Notes: generated by a model not told the origin, from the sequence alone. A stretch of DNA of 29,469 bases from JBBQZU01 sp041749535 (GCA_041749535.1 JBGTBE010000076.1:1-29469), one strand, 5' to 3'; shown: positions 1 to 8,717, counted from the first letter of the stretch. Numbers and translations are program-made.

Positions 1-75
1 GGCTTGTGCTTTTTGAGAAATATCAGGCATGTGTCTGCAATTATAAGTAGGCAAAAGTCCGAAAATTACACCGAT

Positions 76-110
76 AAAAAAAAACCGCCGCACCTATGAA
101 GGTACGGCGG
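76..110 (-). terminator. Intrinsic terminator of the DUF1573 gene
   Basis: Arms CCGCCGCACC (85-94) and GGTACGGCGG (101-110) enclose a 6-nt loop. On the minus strand the hairpin is followed by nine U residues. The single non-Watson-Crick position (91/104) is a G-U wobble in minus-strand RNA but a C-A mismatch in plus-strand RNA, which supports minus-strand use. It lies about 20 bp past the stop of the DUF1573 gene. Confidence 0.9.
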
Positions 111-131
111 CTTTAGGTGCTTATAATATAC

Positions 132-575
132 TTACTGGGCCATTGGCACGCCTGTGTTCTCACGAACAGGCATATCACCAGCATTGGCTGATTCAAGGAT
201 GTTGCCTTTGATGCGCACCACCAATTCAGGGTTGTTGGTGGCATTGGAAGAAATAGTAACTGACTTGTTGATGGCACCAATCCTTTTGGTGTCGTAGCGT
301 ACGGTCATCGTAGCTGTTTGACCAGGCATAATGGGTTCTTTCGGCCACTCAGGTACGGTGCAACCACATGAACCTTTCGCACGGGAGATGATGAGGGGCT
401 CACTACCGTTGTTGGTAATGGCAAATTCGCAAGCGCCATTGGCACCTTGCTTAATGGTACCGTAGTCATGTACTTCTTTGTCAACTTCGATGGAAGGACC
501 GCCTGCTACCGTTTGGGCGATTCCGCTGAAGGAAGCCACAAGCACTACGGCAAATGCTAGAATAAGATTTTTCAT
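132..575 (-). CDS. DUF1573 domain exported protein
   Basis: This 147-residue protein begins with a signal peptide (MKNLILAFAVVLVASFSGIAQ, cleavage near residue 21). The rest is a DUF1573 domain of the immunoglobulin-like ASPM/SPD-2/Hydin type. Typical marks are the HDYGTIKQG strand (36-44), the SCGCTVPEWPKEPI segment with Cys70 and Cys72 (69-82), MPGQ (83-86) and a closing VRIKGN. Family members are small periplasmic or surface proteins, common in Bacteroidota, with no established biochemical role. The gene stands alone: an intrinsic terminator follows it and a roughly 295-bp spacer precedes it. The ATG is clear. It has no Shine-Dalgarno sequence, as is usual in the phylum. I found no convincing promoter directly upstream. 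Confidence 0.9.
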   Translation of the reverse strand: MKNLILAFAVVLVASFSGIAQTVAGGPSIEVDKEVHDYGTIKQGANGACEFAITNNGSEPLIISRAKGSCGCTVPEWPKEPIMPGQTATMTVRYDTKRIGAINKSVTISSNATNNPELVVRIKGNILESANAGDMPVRENTGVPMAQ

Positions 576-822
576 GGTTTAATGAGTTTTTTCTTTGTTG
601 ACGTAAAAGTAATCGCAAAGGTTCTCCTGGGAAGTGCTCTTAACAAAAGTTTAACAGGCGGGTGGGGATGGATCTGCATATGCGAAACTGTTTATGGCAG
701 GGTTCTACTGCTGCTTTTACATATAGAAAATGTGCATATTGGGAGCATTGTAAGATTCGCATTGTTTCATAATGTTCGCTATATCATCTATCGGTCAAAC
801 CTATCAGAAGTATCAAATATGG
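576..822. other. Intergenic region between divergent genes
   Basis: This AT-rich spacer separates the minus-strand DUF1573 gene from the plus-strand FG-GAP gene. A plus-strand open frame at 582-881 gives a Cys/Ile-rich peptide without recognisable features and is probably spurious. A minus-strand TAGGTTTG (796-803) fits the Bacteroidota -7 element but lies over 200 bp from the DUF1573 start, so its use is doubtful. I see no RNA gene here. Confidence 0.5.
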
Positions 823-854
823 TTTCATATTGTAACGCCATTTCGTTAATTTTG
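823..854 (+). promoter_or_regulatory. Bacteroidota-type promoter of the FG-GAP protein gene
   Basis: TAATTTTG (847-854) matches the -7 consensus TAnnTTTG exactly. A weak -33 element TTTC (823-826, consensus TTTG) lies 20 bp upstream. The element ends 16 bp before the ATG at 871, the same spacing as the candidate promoters at 22377-22384 and 28861-28868 (15 bp). A run of seven T (861-867) lies near the expected transcription start. This geometry supports 871, rather than the internal TTG at 1037, as the intended start. Confidence 0.6.
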
Positions 855-870
855 GGAAAATTTTTTTACA

Positions 871-3061
871 ATGAAATGTAGGTCAGGTCAGGTCAGGTCT
901 TCTCTTCTTAATAAGCACACTATTTTCCGTCAATTGCATATCCCAGGTAACTTTCACTGACATCACCCCCACCTCAGGCATCACCTACTTCGGCAAAAGC
1001 TATGGCGCATCCTGGGGTGATATCAATGGTGATGGATTGCCCGACCTTTATGTAAGTTGTCATTACAACGATTCAGAAGATATTTTTGGAGGATACTTCG
1101 AACTGGACTTTCCTTACATCTACATTAATCTTGGCGATGGCACTTTTTCACCAATTCAGTATGAAGTAGACCCAACAGGCGCTTCCGACCTTCACGGCGC
1201 CGTATTCTTTGATTTCGACAACGACGGCTTTCAGGACATTTTTTCGAGCAGTGGCGGCAATCAGGGCAATTTGTTTTTTGTAAATGATCAACAAACTGAT
1301 TTTGCACTCAACAACAGATCCGTAGAATTTCAGATAGACCAGGAGTTTGGCCGGGGTCGGGGTGCCACCTGTCTCGATATTGACAACAATGGAATTACCG
1401 ATCTGCTCGTTCACAACCTCGCGAACAACGATGGACTGTCGCCTCCTTCAATCTTCACCCGTGAAGCAGGGGAGCCATTTGTAAATGAAAATACAGAAAG
1501 AAACTGGGATGTGCCTTCCAGCACCTGCGGCACCCTGGCTGATATAGACAACAATGGCAAGGCAGACCTGCTGGTGTTGGCTGATGTATTGAAATTATTC
1601 TCGTTTGAAACGGGAATATTCGAAGAAATTCAAAGTGTAAATATTCAAAGGGTAAACGATTTTGTGGTAGAAGACTTCGATGGGGACTTGCTACCCGACA
1701 TTTTTCTCGCGCTGGGAAATGAACGAACAGACTATGCACAAATAGATGCACTGACCTTACAAACGGTGCTGATGGATGCGCCTGCATTGGATAACACCCA
1801 ATTCAGTTTCGAAACAGCAGATAGTATTTACATCAACATCTACCCAAGGGATGGAACTTTCCAGACCTACACCATTCACTACGGCAGCTCCCTGGTATAC
1901 GAACATACCGGCCCGCTAAACCTTGCCCTGCACCCTGATGATACCGATGCGCAGGGAATTCAAACGATAGAACCCGGACTGCAAGACCACCACTTGTTTA
2001 TTGGAACAACATCACCTGGTTTGTGGGAGGTGGTTTCCCATAATTCTACGGCCTCATCCACAGTGGCTGTGAAGGTGGAAGCCATCAGCGCCATTTCAAA
2101 TTTTCAATATACCGAATTGGTCTTTAATACGAATCAAGTGAGAGACAGGATTCTGATCAATCAGGGCGACAATAATTTTCAATCTGTGGTCTATCCATTT
2201 CTCACCGGAGCTGACAATTCGAGAAATGTGGTGGCTGCTGATTTTGACAATGACATGGATGTAGATATTTACGTGCAGTGCAGCACTTCGGCCACCAACC
2301 GGCCCAATTACCTGCTCGAGAATACAGGCAACAATGAATTTGTACGACACGACGCCGCCTGGGGCGCGACGGGCAATGATTCAGGCATAGGCGATGCCGC
2401 AACAGTAGTAGATTATAACAACGATGGCTTTTTGGACATTTTTACTTCCAATGGGTTTGGCGTTTTCTACTTAGAAGATGCGAAGTACAACCTATATGAG
2501 AACCAGGGCAATCAAAACAATTGGGTTAAATTCGATCTGGTAGGCACCGAAAGTCCGCGAGGTGCCTATGGAGCAGTGGTGCATCTGTATGCTGGTCAGA
2601 TAGAACAAGTGAGAACAAAAAATGCCGGCGAACATTACCGCTCACAAAATGATGAAAGAATTCACTTCGGTCTGGCTCAAAATACAACCGTTGACTCACT
2701 GATTATATACTGGCCCTGCGGAAGCGTTCAAAAGCTGTATAACCTGGATATCAATCAAATTCTTACCATTGAAGAACAAAACTGCACAATCAATACTTCG
2801 GCTGCCATATCAGGCGCTAAAAATTGGGTGGTCTATCCAAATCCAACCGATCGATATTTTCAAATAAAAAGTTCCCTAATTGATATCCATAAGGTTGAAA
2901 TCATCAACAGTTTGGGTCAAATCATTTCAGTATTCCACCAGGACGAACTGCACTGCGAAGGCTGCGGGAAATTCTCTATTGACCACGCAGGGATTTATAT
3001 CGTGCGGTTGTCAAACGAGCAAGGTGGAATTATAGGCCATTCAAAGTTGATTGTGAATTAG
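871..3061 (+). CDS. CRTAC1-like FG-GAP/ASPIC T9SS-secreted protein, frame-switched by a pentanucleotide repeat
   Basis: The main frame is open from 875 to the stop at 3061. It encodes a hydrophobic segment GLLFLISTLFSVNCISQ (896-946), then FG-GAP/VCBS repeats with Ca-binding motifs (DINGDGLPD, DFDNDGFQD, DIDNNGITD, DFDNDMDVD, DYNNDGFLD). An ASPIC/UnbV domain follows (NWVKFDLVGTESPRGAYG to INQILTIEEQ), and the end is a T9SS type A sorting domain (YPNPTDRYFQI, GIYIVRLS). The promoter-proximal ATG at 871 is one frame off: with four AGGTC copies it reads a 29-residue peptide ending at TGA 958-960. Two or five copies would join it to the signal peptide. The only other start is TTG 1037, which lacks a signal peptide. 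CRTAC1-like proteins are exported, cell-surface or released; the ligand here is unknown. Family assignment is firm; ON/OFF switching is inferred. Confidence 0.85.
880..899 (+). repeat. Pentanucleotide tandem repeat (AGGTC)x4 in the signal-peptide coding region
   Basis: There are four perfect, uninterrupted copies of AGGTC, starting 9 nt after the A of the ATG at 871. The unit length is not divisible by three, so each gain or loss changes frame. Four copies give a truncated peptide. Two copies give MKCRSGLLFLIST..., a textbook signal peptide. Five copies give MKCRSGQVRSGLLFLIST..., also signal-like. Slipped-strand mispairing at such tracts is the established mechanism of phase variation in other bacteria. 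Confidence 0.9.
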
Positions 3062-3100
3062 TAGAATATTCCGAAAGCCTACTATTTTTTCTAGTGTAAT

Positions 3101-3124
3101 GGAAATATTTGTACTAATATTTCC
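3101..3124. repeat. Perfect inverted repeat, 9-bp arms
   Basis: GGAAATATT (3101-3109) and AATATTTCC (3116-3124) pair perfectly around the 6-nt spacer TGTACT. A further GAAATATT copy at 3134-3141 can pair with the second arm, and GAATATTCC occurs at 3064-3072. The arms are AT-rich and no U tract follows, so a protein-binding dyad or weak mRNA 3' hairpin is likelier than a standard terminator. Confidence 0.5.
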
Positions 3125-3401
3125 AGCATAAGAGAAATATTCCTAGTTATTGTACCTCGTTGGGTCAATAGAAAGCAACGTGGTTGCTCTGAAAGTGGAG
3201 GAGCTTTGACCGGGCATCCATTGTATATTCCATCACAACTAAACTCCATCGTCAACACCTTCTGCGCTCATTCAAAATTCTTTAGTAAATTGGCTTTTCA
3301 GAATATATTTATAGTTAAGGCATTGTGAGCATTATGATGGATACCTTTATAATGTGTTTAAACACCAGAGCTATAGCCTTAAGCTGAGGACAGAGAACAA
3401 G

Positions 3402-3425
3402 CTTTGAATCACCCATAATTCAAAG
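3402..3425. repeat. Perfect inverted repeat upstream of the propeller gene
   Basis: CTTTGAAT (3402-3409) and ATTCAAAG (3418-3425) are perfect complements separated by 8 nt. The dyad ends 63 bp before the start of the large repeat protein, in the zone where a promoter or operator would lie. Its function is unknown. Confidence 0.45.
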
Positions 3426-3488
3426 TAAAACCGAATCACCAAACACCGTTCATGTGAATATTTCTCCAGCCGTATTAACCTTTCAACC

Positions 3489-6400
3489 ATGAAAAACCTG
3501 ACACTCACGGCTCTGGCAGCACTGCTGCTACTACCTGCGCTCTACCTTCATGCACAAACTCCCGTACCCGACAATAGTTACTGGATAACCAACGGAACGG
3601 TATACGCCGTTGAACATGACGATGCAAATGAAATCGTTTACATCGGGGGAGACTTTACAGAAGTGTGCCCAAACCAACCTTTTGGGGCAGCTTTGAACCA
3701 GATTGATGGCGCAGTGGACGTCAGCTTTGCCAATCCAAATAACAAGGTCTTTGCATCTGTACCCGATGGAAATGGTGGTTGGTATATTGGCGGTGATTTT
3801 ACAAACCTGGACAACGCACCCCGCAACAGATTGGCTCATCTCGATGCATCGGGGCAGGTTTCAAATTGGAATCCCGATGTGAACGGCACTGTTAAAGCGC
3901 TCTCAATGAGAAATGGAGTATTATACGTTGGTGGCAGTTTTACGGAAGTAAATGGAGAAGAAAGGCTGAGTCTGGCTTCATTCAATACCAATACAGGAGC
4001 ATTAAATATGTGGAATCCACGTATCAATGGCGCTGTTGAAGCAATCGAAGAATCTGATGGAGTGGTATATATTGGTGGTGCATTCAGTGGAGTTGGTAAA
4101 TCAAGCAAATACGGCAGTGTGTTAAATATGGACAACAGTCCGGTTGACTTTAGTTTCGCAGAACCGAATGGTCAAGTTCAAACTGCAATATCTGATGGAA
4201 ACGGAGGGTGGTTTATTGGAGGTTTCTTTACGAAAGTGGGGGTTCAAGATCGTAATCGTCTGGCCCATCTGGATTCTACTGGACAACTAACTTCCTGGAA
4301 TCCTGGTGCAAATGGAGGAGGTGTTAATTCACTCGCCTTTGACGGAACCTATGTATACGTTGGTGGAGATTTTACAACTATCAACGGGCAAAGCCGCAAG
4401 CGTCTTGCGGCTGTAGACCCCATCACAGGGCTTGTTTCTGCATGGAGTCCAGTTGTAAACAATTCAATATCCTGTATCCTATTAAGAAATGGTGTGCTAT
4501 ATATTGGTGGAAGTTTCACTGAAGTTTCGGGTCAGGAACGCCTAAGGCTTGCATCATTCAATACCAATACCGGTGCACTTAACGCATGGAAACCACGTGT
4601 GGATAACTCAGTATTTGCGCTTGAAGAAGCTGATGGGTTAATATATGTCGGGGGCTGGTTTAACAGAACGGCATTTGCAACAAATGGTGCTCTGCTGGAC
4701 ATAGGTAACAACAATGCTGATTTGAATTACCCAATGCCGAATGGGGCTGTATTAGCTTCGGTCTCTGACGGAAATGGGGGCTGGTTTATAGGAGGTCAAT
4801 TCACAGAAGTTGGGAATCAGCCACGCAAACAACTGGCCCATATAAATGCTTCAGGTGAAGTTACCGATTGGAATCCTGATTTGCAGGGTGCACTGTCTGG
4901 CGGTCTCGGCTTTGTAAAGACACTTGCCCTCTCAGAGGGAGTGCTTTATGTTGGGGGATACTTTAATTCTTTAGGAGGTCAACAGCGCAACAACATTGGT
5001 GCGGTGGATGTTGCCACAGGAGAGGTTACCTCCTGGAATCCAAATTCCAACAGTACTGTCCTTAGCATCGTTGTATCAGGTACGAATGTATTTGTTGGGG
5101 GATACTTTGTAAATATTGGGGGTGTGAATCGAAGTCGCATCGCCGCCATTGATAAAACCACTGGTGAAGCAACATCCTGGAATCCCAATGCTAACTTATA
5201 CGTTACTTCTATAGCAGTAACAGAAAATCTCGTTTATGCAGGTGGGATTTTCACATCAATAGGTGGACAGAGTCGCAATGGAATAGCTGCCCTTGATATA
5301 AATACCGGACTTGCTACTAATTGGAATCCATCTCTAAGTAAAGTGAATACAATTGTGGTTTCTGGAAATACTATTTATGTGGGTGGAGCCTTTGATACAT
5401 TTTCCAGTGGGATCCAGCTCAAAAGAATTGCAGCAATAGATGCCAATACTGGTCAATCAACGGCATGGAATCCTAAAGCAAATGGTGAGGTAAATTCTAT
5501 GGTGATATCAGGTGACATGATATATGTAGTGGGTGATTTTACAACAATTGGGGGAAAATTCCGAAATCGAATAGCCGCAATCAATAGAACTTCTGCTGTA
5601 GTTACAAGTTGGAATCCCGACGCCAGTAGCCAGGTAGTATCTTGCGCGCTATCGGGCACCAAGATGTACGTGGGTGGAAATGTTAATGCAATTGGCGGGT
5701 TGAGTCGTAACGGCATAGCAGCCGTTGATTCTGATACAGGAAATTTCACAGACTGGAATCCGAATGCTTCCAATACGGTCTCGGCTCTTGCAATTTCCGG
5801 CACGAATGTATATGCAGGTGGGTATTTTCAAAATATTGGAGGAGCAAGCCATAAGTATCTCGCTGCCATAGATATCAATACAGGTCTTGCCACATCGTGG
5901 AATCCGAATGTAAACCTAGGAAATAATTTTAGCATTTTAACCATTGCTGCAACTGACTCGGTGATCTATGTGGGTGGTAATTTTACTTCGGCAGGAGGCC
6001 AGAATCGCAACCGAATAGCTGCTTTGGATGCCAATTCCGCTCTCGCCACTGACTGGAATCCTAGCGCAAACGGTAAGGTTATCACAATTGCCATCTCCGG
6101 CACGCAAATTTATGCAGGTGGATCTTTCACCAGTATGAGCGCTCAAACCCGTAATAATATTGCCGCTCTGGATAGCAATTCAGGACTACCAACCCCCTGG
6201 AATCCCGATGCGAACAATACGGTACATGCACTCTCTATCTCTGGACCAATAGTATACGCTGCCGGTGCTTTTACGAATATAGATGGTGCGAGTCGAGGCC
6301 GTATTGTCGCATTGGACATCACTACCGGGCATGCTTCTGCCTGGAATCCAAATGCCAATGAAACGATCAGAACAATTGCATTATCGGGTTCGCTGATCTA

Positions 6401-6545
6401 CACCGGAGGGTCTTTTACATCAATTGGCGGTCAGAATAGAAACAGGATTGCGGCTATTGATATAAATACAGGCTTCGCCAATGCAGTTAATCCTAATGCA
6501 AATAGTACTGTTTACAACATATCTACTTCAGGAACAAATATTTAA
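3489..6545 (+). CDS. Large propeller-repeat secreted protein, N-terminal part (cut by a nonsense codon)
   Basis: The signal peptide is MKNLTLTALAALLLLPALYLHAQ. About 20 repeats of roughly 40-50 residues follow, each with the pattern hYhGGxFT-x-h-G-x-x-R-x-x-h-A-x-h-D-x-x-T-G-x-x-x-x-W-N-P. They resemble DUF5122/delta-60 beta-propeller repeats. The first third has a longer period, with alternating blades containing DGNGGWFIGG and SFNTNTGAL. The frame stops at TAA 6543-6545, exactly where the repeats carry Tyr (GTNI-stop-FGGDFT against the usual GTxVYxGGxFT). The same frame continues uninterrupted to 8717, so this is the front of one 1,742-codon gene. Without the C-terminal sorting domain the fragment would not be secreted by T9SS. 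Its role is unknown; such proteins are usually surface-attached or released. Confidence 0.85.
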   Translation: MKNLTLTALAALLLLPALYLHAQTPVPDNSYWITNGTVYAVEHDDANEIVYIGGDFTEVCPNQPFGAALNQIDGAVDVSFANPNNKVFASVPDGNGGWYIGGDFTNLDNAPRNRLAHLDASGQVSNWNPDVNGTVKALSMRNGVLYVGGSFTEVNGEERLSLASFNTNTGALNMWNPRINGAVEAIEESDGVVYIGGAFSGVGKSSKYGSVLNMDNSPVDFSFAEPNGQVQTAISDGNGGWFIGGFFTKVGVQDRNRLAHLDSTGQLTSWNPGANGGGVNSLAFDGTYVYVGGDFTTINGQSRKRLAAVDPITGLVSAWSPVVNNSISCILLRNGVLYIGGSFTEVSGQERLRLASFNTNTGALNAWKPRVDNSVFALEEADGLIYVGGWFNRTAFATNGALLDIGNNNADLNYPMPNGAVLASVSDGNGGWFIGGQFTEVGNQPRKQLAHINASGEVTDWNPDLQGALSGGLGFVKTLALSEGVLYVGGYFNSLGGQQRNNIGAVDVATGEVTSWNPNSNSTVLSIVVSGTNVFVGGYFVNIGGVNRSRIAAIDKTTGEATSWNPNANLYVTSIAVTENLVYAGGIFTSIGGQSRNGIAALDINTGLATNWNPSLSKVNTIVVSGNTIYVGGAFDTFSSGIQLKRIAAIDANTGQSTAWNPKANGEVNSMVISGDMIYVVGDFTTIGGKFRNRIAAINRTSAVVTSWNPDASSQVVSCALSGTKMYVGGNVNAIGGLSRNGIAAVDSDTGNFTDWNPNASNTVSALAISGTNVYAGGYFQNIGGASHKYLAAIDINTGLATSWNPNVNLGNNFSILTIAATDSVIYVGGNFTSAGGQNRNRIAALDANSALATDWNPSANGKVITIAISGTQIYAGGSFTSMSAQTRNNIAALDSNSGLPTPWNPDANNTVHALSISGPIVYAAGAFTNIDGASRGRIVALDITTGHASAWNPNANETIRTIALSGSLIYTGGSFTSIGGQNRNRIAAIDINTGFANAVNPNANSTVYNISTSGTNI

Positions 6546-7617
6546 TTTGGCGGGGATTTTACTACTATTGGAGGCATAAGCCGCAGTAAAATGGCATCTA
6601 TTGATACAAATACGGGTCTGCTCACAGCCTGGAATCCCAAAGCTTCCAAAGAAGTATATACCATTTCTGTTTCCGGCTCAACGGTATATGCAGGAGGCAC
6701 ATTCAACTGCATAAATTTTGAGAATCGTAACAGGATTGCAGCCTTTGATGCACTAACCGGCGCAGCGACACCCTGGAACCCTAATTCAAATGGTATAGTT
6801 TATTCTCTCGATGTATCGGAATCAAAAGTTTATGCAGGTGGTTCATTCACTGCCATTGGTGGGCAAAGTAGAAACCGCATTGCTGCTATAGACCCCGCTA
6901 CCGGACTTCTCAGCAGTTGGAACCCGGGGGCCAATGGCCTAGTTGGGGTTATCGCCGTTGTTGACAACGTTGTTTTTGTCGGTGGACAATTCACTAATAT
7001 AGGTGGACTTGGACGCGTGCGATTGGCTGCACTTGATGCAAACACAGGCCTTGCTACCTCCTGGCAGGCAAATGCAGGCGATTTTATCAATACCATCGCC
7101 ATCTCCGGCTCATTGGTTTATGTAGGTGGAGGTTTTACTACCATAAGGCAGCAGAGTCGAAACAATATTGCAGCACTGGATATTAACAATGGTCAGCTTG
7201 ATCCCTGGAATCCAAATGCCAATGACGAAGTTTTGTCAATTACGGTTGCAGGCTCAACGGTATACGCGGCAGGTCAATTCACTTCAATTGGAGGGCAAAC
7301 CCGAAACCGCATAGCGGCTCTCGATGTGAACAGCGGTCTCGCAACTGAATGGAATCCAAATTCAAATAATCTTGTTTATGCACTTGACGTTGCTGGTTCT
7401 ACTGTTTATGCGGGTGGGACATTCACTTCCATTGGTGGTCAAAACCGAAACAGACTTGCCGCTATTGATGCTACAACAGGAGATGCAAACAATTGGAATC
7501 CAAACTCAAATAATATAATTTATTCAATCGCAAGCCAGGGCACTTCAGTTTTTGCGGGAGGAAGTTTCACATCAATGAATAACAGATCTGTCAGAGGATT
7601 TGCAGCATTTACCTCGG
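3594..7617 (+). repeat. Coding array of about 28 degenerate propeller-blade repeats
   Basis: Units share GG-x-F-T, R-N-x-I-A-A-h-D, T-G and W-N-P at a regular spacing of about 49 residues. I count about 28 GGxF-type strands across the two reading-frame pieces. The later units (after about 4970) are the most alike and have the consensus IGGQNRNRIAAID. The early units form a distinct long-period subgroup. This suggests internal duplication in at least two stages. Confidence 0.8.
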
Positions 7618-8717
7618 CAGACTGTCTCGGTATAGAAAACGGCCCTGCAGTACCAGGTAGCCCTTGTTTTGTGAATGGCTTTGAAGGAACGTATGATGAA
7701 TCCTGCACCTGCATAGCAAACCCTGTTTTGGATCCATGTCGGTACTTTATGAGCAATTACAATACAGAAGGTGGTAGCGATATTTATGAGTGTACATTCG
7801 ATGATCTGAACAAAATTGCCAACCTTACTTATTTGTTCTCAACTGCGAATAAAGTGAGTATTGCCGTTAACGAACTCTCCGGTAGTATGGTCCTGGTTGG
7901 TGAGACTGGTGATACCTGGCAATTTGTGAATCTGCTCACAAATCCTGTCAGCATCGGAGTTCAGAATTTCAGTCCTCAATCAATTGGTAATTTAACAGGT
8001 GCAGCCTATCGTATTGACGGGACGCTTTTTGTTGCAGGCAAACAACCGGGTGTTATTCGTAGTGTAAGCATTACCCCACCCGCTGTAAATACTTTCTCAA
8101 CGGGCCCGGTAGATGGTGGCGATATAGTGTTTGATCCGAACGGCGATCTCTATTTGATCAGCCGCACGCCACAGGCTGCTTTCAAAATCAACCCCGGCAG
8201 TGCAAACACCAATATAAGTGCTCTTCCGGCAAATGCATCCGGATTGGCAAGAAGAGGTACCAACTCCTACTTGCTGATGTTTGAAGGCAACGGCAACTTG
8301 TTACTCGTTGATGCCAGCGCGATCAACAATGGCGTAAATTATCAATTGCTGCTCGATGGGGCTCCATTTATTCCCAATGATGGGGACCTTGCTTCGGGTT
8401 GTATAAACCCACAGGCTGCTTTTGCCCAGGCAGATGAAACAATCGGCATGATTGAAAATACGCTGCTCTACGCTTTACCGAACCCAGCTGAAGGTATCAG
8501 TACCGTAGTATACCGCCCGGCATCAAGCACAAGAGCCCTGCTCGAATTGTATGACATACGCGGGGTGCTGATTGCCACAATTTTCAACCGTGATGTGGAA
8601 GGTGAACAAGTTTACTCATCGCAATTCGACGCATCGCATTTACCTAACGGGGTCTACTTTTACCGCCTTTCTACACCAAATCATGTGGCTGTGGAGAAAC
8701 TGCTTATCGCAAGGTAA
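6591..8717 (+). CDS. Large propeller-repeat secreted protein, C-terminal part with T9SS sorting domain
   Basis: This is the continuation of the gene that starts at 3489, in the same frame. The frame is open from 6546, and the first ATG (6591) lies inside a repeat (SKMASIDTNTG), so it is not a natural gene start and has no signal peptide. It holds the last eight or so blades, then a Cys-rich linker (DCLGIENGP, PGSPCFVNGFEGTYDESC, CTCIANP). Next comes a second propeller-like domain with no close repeat match, and finally a T9SS type A sorting domain (YALPNPAEGISTVVYRP, LELYDIRGVLI, LPNGVYFYRLS). A TAT or TAC at 6543-6545 would rebuild one protein. Alternatives are a genuine pseudogene, a sequencing or assembly error, or stop readthrough. 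Confidence 0.8.
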   Translation: MASIDTNTGLLTAWNPKASKEVYTISVSGSTVYAGGTFNCINFENRNRIAAFDALTGAATPWNPNSNGIVYSLDVSESKVYAGGSFTAIGGQSRNRIAAIDPATGLLSSWNPGANGLVGVIAVVDNVVFVGGQFTNIGGLGRVRLAALDANTGLATSWQANAGDFINTIAISGSLVYVGGGFTTIRQQSRNNIAALDINNGQLDPWNPNANDEVLSITVAGSTVYAAGQFTSIGGQTRNRIAALDVNSGLATEWNPNSNNLVYALDVAGSTVYAGGTFTSIGGQNRNRLAAIDATTGDANNWNPNSNNIIYSIASQGTSVFAGGSFTSMNNRSVRGFAAFTSADCLGIENGPAVPGSPCFVNGFEGTYDESCTCIANPVLDPCRYFMSNYNTEGGSDIYECTFDDLNKIANLTYLFSTANKVSIAVNELSGSMVLVGETGDTWQFVNLLTNPVSIGVQNFSPQSIGNLTGAAYRIDGTLFVAGKQPGVIRSVSITPPAVNTFSTGPVDGGDIVFDPNGDLYLISRTPQAAFKINPGSANTNISALPANASGLARRGTNSYLLMFEGNGNLLLVDASAINNGVNYQLLLDGAPFIPNDGDLASGCINPQAAFAQADETIGMIENTLLYALPNPAEGISTVVYRPASSTRALLELYDIRGVLIATIFNRDVEGEQVYSSQFDASHLPNGVYFYRLSTPNHVAVEKLLIAR

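Larger units (their letters stand above)
3062..3488. other. 427-bp intergenic region with dyad symmetries
   Basis: I see no gene in this AT-rich spacer between the two T9SS-protein genes. It holds two perfect inverted repeats (listed separately), a cluster of GAATATTCC/GGAAATATT-like words between 3064 and 3143, and a near-match to the -7 element (TACCTTTA, 3342-3349) about 140 bp before the next start. No G+C-rich hairpin with a U tract follows the first gene, so its transcription end is not evident. Confidence 0.5.

Noticed and set aside
582..881. Plus-strand open frame between the DUF1573 and FG-GAP genes
   Set aside because: It has no recognisable motif and odd composition, and it runs through the promoter element and the start codon of the next gene.
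880..899. The AGGTC tract as a CRISPR remnant or transposon end
   Set aside because: Units are five bases without spacers, and no Cas or transposase gene is present; a simple sequence repeat fits better.
1037..3061. TTG at 1037 as the true start of the FG-GAP protein
   Set aside because: It lies inside the Ca-binding motif DINGDGLPD and would omit the signal peptide encoded just upstream in the same frame.
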